A stretch of 64,000 nucleotides of DNA, taken from Aquirhabdus parva (lineage in GTDB: Bacteria > Pseudomonadota > Gammaproteobacteria > Pseudomonadales > Moraxellaceae). Position numbers and translations under genes: made by a program. Of the stretch, positions 57,386 to 64,000 are shown in pieces. Each line of letters starts with the position of its first letter. Within the stretch, counting starts at the first letter, position 1. The notes beneath the pieces are model-generated. The model made no database searches and had not been told where the DNA came from. It was given only the letters and a program-made list of their open reading frames with translations. The DNA lies in assembly GCF_003351745.1 (NCBI RefSeq), contig NZ_CP031222.1, forward strand, positions 1,842,207 through 1,906,206, read 5' to 3'.

Positions 57386-57588
57386 GCAGACTTCCAACTA
57401 AAAACACGGGGGAGAATAATAAAAAACGATCATCAAATCGATTCAGGTGGATGCTTGTCGCACCGTAAATTTTAACATAAGTCTAGGATAACTAATTTAA
57501 CAAGGGTAAACACGCACGTTTTAATTTTTGACACAACAAAAGCAATGTCCAAAATCCGTTTTAAACGTCTTAATGCTCAATCATAAAT

Positions 57589-58137
57589 TCATTCTGCTGT
57601 TGCTGCATTCACCTTTTCCCAGCAATGCAATAAATATTCAACATCCCAGGCAGCACGATGTTGTCGTCCTAACTCTTTTTTTGTTGTCTCTAAAATATCG
57701 AATAAGGGCTCATCAAATACATCTGGAGCGGCTAAAACATCTTGCGACATCAAACGGATCATGAGCCATATGGCATCCCCAACCACAAAGGTCATGCTTT
57801 GACCACACGCCGTGAATAAAGCTTGTATCCAGCGCAAATCATAACGAGGAACATCACTATAAAGCACCTGACCCGCAAGACTTTCATTCATGCGTTGGCA
57901 TAACCAATGGGGGTCAACACCATCTTCAAATAGTTGCTTAAGACTAATACCATGGATTCTTTGCGAATCTTCACTCCAATCCACCCATTCTTTAATATCA
58001 CTCGGATTAATTAAGTAACTTTCTATTTTCCCTAATTCTGAGCCCCATGCCACCTCGATCGGAAATGATCGTGCCGATAGACTTGAAGCTTCACAATCAA
58101 TAAAAATAGGTCGATGAGGGATATTTTCTAAACTCAT
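57589..58137 (-). CDS. DEDD-type 3'-5' exonuclease-like protein
   Basis: A 182-residue protein with the exonuclease-superfamily motifs: IFIDCEASSL (Asp14, Glu16), DSQRIHGIS near 60 and HRAAWDVEYLL near 160 (His and Asp of the DEDDh class). It looks like a stand-alone RNase T/DnaQ-like nuclease; substrate unknown. ATG 58137 shares ATGA with the stop of the upstream EstB-like gene, so the two are translated together. Confidence 0.8.
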   Translation of the reverse strand: MSLENIPHRPIFIDCEASSLSARSFPIEVAWGSELGKIESYLINPSDIKEWVDWSEDSQRIHGISLKQLFEDGVDPHWLCQRMNESLAGQVLYSDVPRYDLRWIQALFTACGQSMTFVVGDAIWLMIRLMSQDVLAAPDVFDEPLFDILETTKKELGRQHRAAWDVEYLLHCWEKVNAATAE

Positions 58138-59408
58138 AACCAACCTCGACGACCATTAATCACTTTATCTGCCAATTGCAATGTCCGTTGACTGAGCCAC
58201 CAGAATCGAGGGTCTCCACCCATAGAATCCATGCTATAACTTGTGACAAATGCAATACTCAGCTCTCGATCAGGATCGCACCATGCACCTGAACCGTTAT
58301 ACCCCATATGACCAAAACCATTCGGAACACGTTTGCCCATCGTGATTACACGATGGTACCCGAGACGCCAACTCATCGAAATTGGCATGACGCGATCACG
58401 ACGGCGATGTTGAATCGTTGCTAGTTGACTCATCGTTTTTTGCGAAAGATAGGATTTGCCTTCAAACTCACCACCCGCGGCAAGCACTGCATATATCTTT
58501 GCTAATGCTCGAGCGCTGAATACGCCATTGAACGCAGGCATACAGGCTTGCAGGGCATCATCACTAAACAAATCAAATTGCCCCATCTTTTTGGGAACCA
58601 GTGCATCTCTGACATCTAAAGGATCTTGTCCAAAGAATTTTAAGATACTCTGTGTTGCTGTCAGCGTTGGCGGTGCCTTAGAACGCGGCTTGGAATTTTC
58701 TGGGGGATTTGAGTGTGTTGCTGGCGGCTTGCGATATGGTCGCGCAACCCGCTCAAGCTCCGTATCCGGCGTACCGAAATACGCTTCTCCAGTCAGTCCA
58801 AGGGGTTCAACCAGTTCTCGCTCGAAAGTCACTGCGAGCGGCTCTTGCATTACTTTTTCAATGACACCACCCACTAACCAGCCGAAACTCAATGCTTGAT
58901 ATGCGCTTGCAGAGTTAGGCTCAAATCGGGGTATCGCTTGTTCATAGGCTTTAAGCATCGCATCCCAATCCAGCATCATTTCAGCAGAATGGATGACGTG
59001 GCGGATATCATAAAGTCCTGAGGAATGAGACAATAAATGGCGTAAGGTAATATTTTCCTTACCTAAAATTCCAAATTCTGGCCAATACTCACGAACAGGA
59101 CGATCGTAATCCAGATAGCCTTTATCAACGAGGATATGAACAAGCGTTGCGAGCACTCCTTTGCCCGTTGAATATGAAAGACTTAAGGTATCCTCTTGCC
59201 ACAATGTCGCACCTTGCTGTAATCCCATCCATAAATCAGCAACCAACTCCCCACGAAAATAGACGGCTAATGCCACACCGCCTTTGCGATTCAGAGGGAT
59301 GACCTGACGCAACGCTTGCATCAACGGTTCAAATTCTGGCGTACACGATCCATTAACCACATATTCGGTTTGTCCGCGTAACTGCTGAATGAGGTTAAGG
59401 ATCTCCAT
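58134..59408 (-). CDS. Beta-lactamase family serine hydrolase, EstB-like
   Basis: A 424-residue penicillin-binding-protein-like hydrolase. The nucleophile and general base lie in SYSTGKGVLA (SxxK with Ser-Thr-Gly-Lys) near residue 80; the Tyr of YQALSFGWLVGGVIE and the HMGYNGSGAW region near 380 complete the site. No signal peptide is seen, so this is more probably a cytoplasmic esterase than a resistance enzyme. Coupled to the exonuclease-like gene by ATGA. Confidence 0.85.
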   Translation of the reverse strand: MEILNLIQQLRGQTEYVVNGSCTPEFEPLMQALRQVIPLNRKGGVALAVYFRGELVADLWMGLQQGATLWQEDTLSLSYSTGKGVLATLVHILVDKGYLDYDRPVREYWPEFGILGKENITLRHLLSHSSGLYDIRHVIHSAEMMLDWDAMLKAYEQAIPRFEPNSASAYQALSFGWLVGGVIEKVMQEPLAVTFERELVEPLGLTGEAYFGTPDTELERVARPYRKPPATHSNPPENSKPRSKAPPTLTATQSILKFFGQDPLDVRDALVPKKMGQFDLFSDDALQACMPAFNGVFSARALAKIYAVLAAGGEFEGKSYLSQKTMSQLATIQHRRRDRVMPISMSWRLGYHRVITMGKRVPNGFGHMGYNGSGAWCDPDRELSIAFVTSYSMDSMGGDPRFWWLSQRTLQLADKVINGRRGWL

Positions 59409-59541
59409 GGATTATTATTCCTGTATTAAATATCTTTGCGATCTAACGTCTTTATTAATAGTTATTGCATTTTTATAGTTAATAAGCCTAATAAACTGGA
59501 TTGTACAGAGAATTATGCTTTTTTCTAGTGTATTCATCAGA

Positions 59542-62010
59542 CTAAACCCCTAGTTCGCGCAATATTAATGCAGGAGAGGTATTCCAGAGAGAACGTACTC
59601 GGCTTAATCCAACCACAACTGTTATTATCATCATGAATAGCGGTGCGACAACCCACCATGCGCCATGCAAACCTACCGCTAAATCAAATCGCCACGCCAA
59701 AACCAAACCGACCACTTCAGCAATCACTACTGCAAGCAATCCAGCAGAAAATCCTAAACTGGCAAGCTCTAGCATCAAACGTAAGCGCAATTGCGACTTT
59801 GAAGCACCTAAGGTTCGCAGTAAGGCGGCTTCGCGCTTCCGCTCATCCATCGTGGAGTGGATACTTGCAAGCAACACCAGAAGGCCAGATAAACCAACCA
59901 GGCTTGCAAGCAGAGTTAATGCTTGTCCTAGCATATCAAGCAAATGACGGATTTCTTGCAAAATCGCATCGATATCAATCAGCATCGTTGTTGGGAATTG
60001 TTGAATCACCGTGGCTAATTTTCGATGATCGCTTTCGGGTAAATAAAAACTACCGAGATAGCTTCCTGCATTGACATCCAAGGACCCTTTTGAATACATA
60101 AAAAAGAAATTGGGCTTAAAACTATCCCAGTCAACTGATCGTAAACTGACAACAGTGGCAACAAGCCGCCCTTCAGGCAAGCTCATTTCAATACGGTCCC
60201 CCAAATGAATTCCAAGTTTACCTGCCAATTTCGTCTCGACTGAAACTTGCATTGGAGCAGTAAATGGATGTCCAGCAACCAAAGCATTATCAGATGGAAT
60301 TTGATCAGTCATCGTCAGATTGAGTTCACGTTCAAGTCTATTCTCTCGTCGAAGCTGACTACCCAATTCATGATCATTAATGCTTTTTAATCTCCCTTTA
60401 ACACTGGGGTAAAGTGGCGTACTCACCCAATGATACTGAGCAATTGCTGCTGTAAATGCATCTTTTTGATCAGGAGGAAGCCCGTATACAAACTGATTCG
60501 GAGTACCTAGTGGCAGGCTGGTTTGCCAGCGGTTAAGCAAATCGCCGCGCAATAACAAGACAACGCCGATCAGGCCCAGCCCCATGGCTAAAGAAACAAT
60601 TTGCAATGCAGTCGTTGCAGGTTGGCGTAATAAAGCCGACTCCACACGTCCACTGCGTTTCACAGCGATAATGACCAACCAAGCTATGGCAAAAATGACT
60701 AAGAAAACAACACTGATAGCGACAAGGATTATTAAACTAAACCATAGTTTTCCAGTTTGCAAAACCACAAAGCCCAGTAATGCAGCCCAAGCTAATCCAA
60801 AAATAAACAATGAAGACCAGACCCGTGAATGAACACCTAATACCGAAAACACACTTGTTCCCAAGTCTGTACGCAAAACTTTTAACGGTGAAACTCGGAG
60901 CATTTGTAATAACGCAGGCAAAGCAAAACCCAAAAGCGTCACTGTCGCCGTGAGCATCCCTGTAAGCAATGGTGCTTTGATAAACAGTAAAGGTTGAAAG
61001 TTAATTTCCAGTGACGGTAAGGTATCTCGCAACATTATTAACAAACCTTCTGCAAAAAATGCTCCAAGACCCAAACCCATCAGTACTGCAATCCCCCAAA
61101 CCACCCAGAGCACGCCTAAATACGCAAACCAGATCTGTAGCCGTGTGGCACCGAGACAGCGAATTAAGGCGAGACCATCTATCTGCTTTGCTGCAAAACG
61201 TCTAGCTGACAACGCCACCGCAATACCGCATAAGACAACGGTCAGTAGTCCTGCGACTTGTGCGTAATCACTTAATAAACGAATCGGCTGATTTAATCGA
61301 TTATTGTTCTGCACCGCTGTCCTTAATCGTTCCGCACTGGTTAATAGTCTTTGATTTTCCTTAATAAAACTACTCACCACATCAGGTGAACCTGCGAGTA
61401 ACAATCGATACTCTAATCGACTCCCGGGTTGTATGATCTGCGCTTGAGCAATGTCATCCATACTCATGATAATAGACGGTGAAAAGCCAGTCATACCGAG
61501 CTCACGATTCGCATCTCGACGAATCACTCCAGCAATCCTTAGATTAGCCTCACCAATGCGGATAGACTGTCCTATCGCAACCTGTAATACATCCAATAAC
61601 CGTGGTTCGACCCAAACTGTCCCTTTTAAAGGCGCATGACTCTGTCGTACCTCTCCACTCTGAAACTCTATCGATAAATCACCGCGTAGCGGAAAGTTGG
61701 CTTCTACGGCCTTTACGCTGGACAGGGCGAACTGTTCACCTGCTTGTGCCATCGAACTAAACGCCAAAACGTGGCTTTGTTTCAATGCAAAAGCACGTGT
61801 GTTCCAAGCAGATTGAATGGGTGACGTGCTGGTAACCGCAATATCCGCAGCCAATAACTGTCCTGCTTGCTGTTGTACCGCACTTAATAACGTACGGGTT
61901 GTAAACTGCAACATCGTCGTTGCTGTTACAGCTAAAATTAATGCCGTAATCAACAGCCCCAATGTACGACTACCTATACTTTGCCTGAGAAGCACGCTAA
62001 AAACACTCAT
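59542..62010 (-). CDS. ybbP: ABC transporter permease, YbbP-like (FtsX domains)
   Basis: An 822-residue permease with two FtsX/MacB-like modules: N-terminal helix and large periplasmic domain, three core helices near 260-370, a middle helix pair near 400-480, a second periplasmic domain, and three C-terminal helices. GLALIRCLGATRLQIWF and REAALLRTLGASKSQLRL are the paired coupling motifs. In Escherichia coli this gene belongs with ybbA and tesA, as here. Start shares ATGA with ybbA's stop. Likely lipid- or lipoprotein-related export, not proven. Confidence 0.92.
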   Translation of the reverse strand: MSVFSVLLRQSIGSRTLGLLITALILAVTATTMLQFTTRTLLSAVQQQAGQLLAADIAVTSTSPIQSAWNTRAFALKQSHVLAFSSMAQAGEQFALSSVKAVEANFPLRGDLSIEFQSGEVRQSHAPLKGTVWVEPRLLDVLQVAIGQSIRIGEANLRIAGVIRRDANRELGMTGFSPSIIMSMDDIAQAQIIQPGSRLEYRLLLAGSPDVVSSFIKENQRLLTSAERLRTAVQNNNRLNQPIRLLSDYAQVAGLLTVVLCGIAVALSARRFAAKQIDGLALIRCLGATRLQIWFAYLGVLWVVWGIAVLMGLGLGAFFAEGLLIMLRDTLPSLEINFQPLLFIKAPLLTGMLTATVTLLGFALPALLQMLRVSPLKVLRTDLGTSVFSVLGVHSRVWSSLFIFGLAWAALLGFVVLQTGKLWFSLIILVAISVVFLVIFAIAWLVIIAVKRSGRVESALLRQPATTALQIVSLAMGLGLIGVVLLLRGDLLNRWQTSLPLGTPNQFVYGLPPDQKDAFTAAIAQYHWVSTPLYPSVKGRLKSINDHELGSQLRRENRLERELNLTMTDQIPSDNALVAGHPFTAPMQVSVETKLAGKLGIHLGDRIEMSLPEGRLVATVVSLRSVDWDSFKPNFFFMYSKGSLDVNAGSYLGSFYLPESDHRKLATVIQQFPTTMLIDIDAILQEIRHLLDMLGQALTLLASLVGLSGLLVLLASIHSTMDERKREAALLRTLGASKSQLRLRLMLELASLGFSAGLLAVVIAEVVGLVLAWRFDLAVGLHGAWWVVAPLFMMIITVVVGLSRVRSLWNTSPALILRELGV

Positions 62011-62849
62011 GATCCCAAACCTACCCTCTCATCCAATACAGAAGCCAGAGATGGAATATTATGAGGTTGCTCATCAGCGTCCAAATAACCTGCAACCAAA
62101 TGAAGCTGTCGATTACAACGACGAGCCAAGGTAAGATCGTGCGTTACGACAACCAATGTAGTCCCCTGCTCGCGATTTAGCTCAAATAATAAATCTTCGA
62201 TATCATTTGCCGTTTGGCCATCTAAATTTCCAGTCGGCTCATCCGCAAAAATAATTTTTGGCTCATGGACCAATGCTCGGGCGATTGCAACGCGTTGTTG
62301 CTCGCCGCCGGATAACACTCTGGGGTGCTGAAGCTTTCTAGCTGAAAGTCCTACGCGATCCAGCATATTCCCGGCAAACTCACGGGCTTGTTTTGCCGGA
62401 ATACGTCGAGCGAGTGTTAAGGGTAAAGCCACATTCTCTAGGGCACTTAAATGCGGCAATAACTGAAATGATTGAAAAACAAACCCGATATAATCTAAAC
62501 GAATTCGAGCACGTTGATCTTCGTTTAAATCTTGCAGTGGCTCATCAAAGATACGGATTTTTCCTGAAGCAGCGGTATCTAGCCCCGCAAGCAAACCCAG
62601 CAATGTTGACTTTCCTGAACCAGATCGCCCCGTAATCGCAACTTGTTCGCCTTGACAAATCTGAAAAGAAATATCATTTAAGACCGTTAACAAACCCGCT
62701 TCAGTCTTGACGATTTGAGTGACATGTTCTACTTGAATCGCGACAAGCTTTTCTGGATGATGTTTTACGTCAGAGTTTAAACGTGGATCAATAATGCTTC
62801 TATTCTGCGCGGAGGTCTCTGACGGCTCCCCAACCAACAAATCCGACAT
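62007..62849 (-). CDS. ybbA: ABC transporter ATP-binding protein, YbbA-like
   Basis: ATPase of the YbbAP exporter. Walker A GRSGSGKST near residue 75-83, signature LSGGEQQRVAIARAL near 180-194 and Walker B IIFADEPTG near 200-208 are intact. A 45-residue polar N-terminal extension precedes the LolD-like core. ATG 62849 with AAGGG upstream is chosen over ATG 62894, which would overlap tesA. Coupled to ybbP by ATGA and divergent from tesA, leaving only about 43 bases for both promoters. Confidence 0.93.
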   Translation of the reverse strand: MSDLLVGEPSETSAQNRSIIDPRLNSDVKHHPEKLVAIQVEHVTQIVKTEAGLLTVLNDISFQICQGEQVAITGRSGSGKSTLLGLLAGLDTAASGKIRIFDEPLQDLNEDQRARIRLDYIGFVFQSFQLLPHLSALENVALPLTLARRIPAKQAREFAGNMLDRVGLSARKLQHPRVLSGGEQQRVAIARALVHEPKIIFADEPTGNLDGQTANDIEDLLFELNREQGTTLVVVTHDLTLARRCNRQLHLVAGYLDADEQPHNIPSLASVLDERVGLGS

Positions 62850-62892
62850 AAAAGTACCCTTAAAGATTGATATCGCTTGAAACGAGAATGAC

Positions 62893-63567
62893 ATGCAAGA
62901 TTTAAAACATTACAGATTACTATCAGCTTTATCTGACACGATAACTCGAAAACTGAAGACACCCAGTTGGATTTTGTTAATGGGAATGAGTGTTTTAGTC
63001 ACTGCTGGTGCACATGCTAAGAGCGTGTTGATTGTTGGTGATAGTTTGAGTGCAGGTTACGGGATTGATCCCCAAAACGGCTGGGTCAACAAATTGCAAA
63101 CGACCTTAGATCTTAAGAGAAAAGGACAGCATCAAATCATCAATGCCAGTGTCAGCGGCGAGACATCCAGCGGCGGACTCACTCGACTGCCAAAACTTCT
63201 AAAGACCTATAAGCCCGATATCGTCATTTTAGAACTTGGCGGCAATGATGGTTTACGAGGTCAGCCCCCAGCGATCCTACAAAGTAATTTGACGCATATG
63301 ATCAAACTGAGTCAAGCCAATCATGCGAAGGTGATATTACTGGGAATGAGAATACCACCCAGCTATGGTAGCGCTTATACGACAGCCTTTAGCGATACAT
63401 TTAAAACTGTTGCTAAAACCGAGAAAGTGACGTTTATTCCCTTCTTTTTAGAAGGCGTGGCAGGACATCCTGAATTAATACAAGCGGATGGTATCCACCC
63501 TAGAACGGAAGCCCAGACACGGTTACTGCAGAATGTATTGCCAACTATCGAGAAAATATTAAAATAA
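62893..63567 (+). CDS. tesA: Acyl-CoA thioesterase I / lysophospholipase TesA
   Basis: Periplasmic SGNH hydrolase. Block I GDSLSAGYG with Ser51, LELGGNDGLRG for the oxyanion Gly/Asn, and ADGIHPRTEAQ with the Asp-His pair are present. A long N-region and hydrophobic helix (WILLMGMSVLVTAGAHA, 26-42) form the signal peptide. In related bacteria it is also called arylesterase. Divergent from ybbA as in Escherichia coli. The start has only a weak ribosome binding site, so an internal start is possible. Confidence 0.93.
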   Translation: MQDLKHYRLLSALSDTITRKLKTPSWILLMGMSVLVTAGAHAKSVLIVGDSLSAGYGIDPQNGWVNKLQTTLDLKRKGQHQIINASVSGETSSGGLTRLPKLLKTYKPDIVILELGGNDGLRGQPPAILQSNLTHMIKLSQANHAKVILLGMRIPPSYGSAYTTAFSDTFKTVAKTEKVTFIPFFLEGVAGHPELIQADGIHPRTEAQTRLLQNVLPTIEKILK

Positions 63568-63598
63568 TTTTTATTGTAATAAGATGCCACACATGTGA

Positions 63599-64000
63599 TT
63601 AAGGCGTCACAATTCCCTCAGGATGTTTTGGCAAATCATCCTGAATATCCCACCAGCTAGACTTTGATGCCACATACGCATGTACAGATGGTCGTACCGT
63701 CAGTGGCTCATCCAGTAAGCCAGCACGAATACGCATTACACCCGGCAAATTTGAACGCGCACTATAGATGGGTGATCCACATCGGGAGCAAAAGAAACGT
63801 TTCTTTCCTGGTGATGATTCATACTGCGTTAATAATTCCAAACCAGTAATGAGTTCAAAATTTGACGTTAAGACTGGGGTGTTCGTTGCAAAAGGGCCAC
63901 CTTGGGCTCTACGACACTGAGCACAATGACACACTTGGATGGGTTCTAGCGCTGCGTCGATTTTAAATTTAACCCCACCACAGAGACAGCTGCCAGTTAT
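63599..64000 (-). CDS. GFA family protein, 5' end beyond the window
   Basis: Partial gene of the glutathione-dependent formaldehyde-activating family; the frame is open to the last base of the window, so the start lies outside. Zinc cysteines are visible in GSCLCGG at the extreme right, CHCAQCRRAQGG, and FCSRCGSP, followed by the usual IRAGLLDEP. Related to the GFA protein at 6.2 kb but in a different family branch. Convergent with tesA. Confidence 0.88.
   Translation of the reverse strand: MTGSCLCGGVKFKIDAALEPIQVCHCAQCRRAQGGPFATNTPVLTSNFELITGLELLTQYESSPGKKRFFCSRCGSPIYSARSNLPGVMRIRAGLLDEPLTVRPSVHAYVASKSSWWDIQDDLPKHPEGIVTP

Noticed and set aside
58134-59408. Considered as a beta-lactamase resistance gene
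   Set aside because: No signal peptide, and the overall pattern is EstB-like esterase; the SxxK motif alone does not show beta-lactamase activity.
59643-60074. A 143-residue open frame opposite ybbP
   Set aside because: Antisense to a conserved permease domain, no ribosome binding site and no family resemblance.

Overview
The window looks like a chromosomal core segment of a gammaproteobacterium of the Moraxellaceae, close to Acinetobacter. The pointers are a moderate-to-low GC content, the fabA-fabB pair, alaS-lysC-csrA followed by tRNA-Arg(CCT), rnd-ycgL, hda-perM divergent from purMN, and CSLREA proteins with a GlyGly-CTERM tail of the kind called rhombotarget A in Acinetobacter. Species cannot be fixed from sequence alone. 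I see no insertion sequence, prophage, CRISPR array or rRNA; nearly all the DNA is ordinary housekeeping gene space.

Layout. 1-5.1 kb: rpsL behind a strong promoter and a terminator-like leader hairpin, an EcsC-family gene, then fabA, fabB, hemJ and a CPBP membrane protease. 5.2-11.9 kb: an AraC/GyrI regulator, a GFA-family protein, and a minus-strand block (rnd, ycgL, small membrane protein, moxR, vwa) behind ybaB-recR. 12-17.1 kb: a minus-strand run of two tandem GlyGly-CTERM surface-type proteins and a DUF2057 protein. 17.3-21.5 kb: perM-hda divergent from purM-purN. 21.6-27 kb: ggt, an acetyltransferase, ilvA, a HIT-like small protein and slyD. 27-31.6 kb: a divergent acyl-CoA module laid out like mycobacterial htdX-fabG4/fadA2. 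31.7-40 kb: Fur-controlled hemP, transport and acyltransferase genes, prmB-aroC, periplasmic asparaginase and a Kua/CarF-type desaturase. 40.2-47.6 kb: alaS, lysC, csrA, tRNA-Arg, an orphan gene and proS. 47.6-52.8 kb: a thioesterase, an alpha/beta hydrolase, overlapping ptp-murB-ydcF, and hpt. 53-64 kb: an iron alcohol dehydrogenase overlapping a thioesterase gene, dnaX, an exonuclease-esterase pair, the ybbA-ybbP exporter divergent from tesA, and a GFA protein cut by the window end.

The most interesting signals are: (1) an A9 run in dnaX where a -1 shift meets TGA two codons later, as expected for a gamma-subunit slippage site; (2) a thiolase with a 102-residue histone-H1-like N-terminal extension and a well-placed Shine-Dalgarno before an internal ATG, suggesting two isoforms; (3) two tandem, translationally coupled CSLREA/GlyGly-CTERM proteins with no rhombosortase in the window; (4) a Kua/CarF-family lipid desaturase, the family of plasmalogen-forming enzymes; (5) a fadA2/fabG4/htdX layout shared with mycobacteria; and (6) a terminator-like hairpin at the predicted 5' end of the rpsL transcript. 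I did not find a convincing wholly new defence or mobile system.
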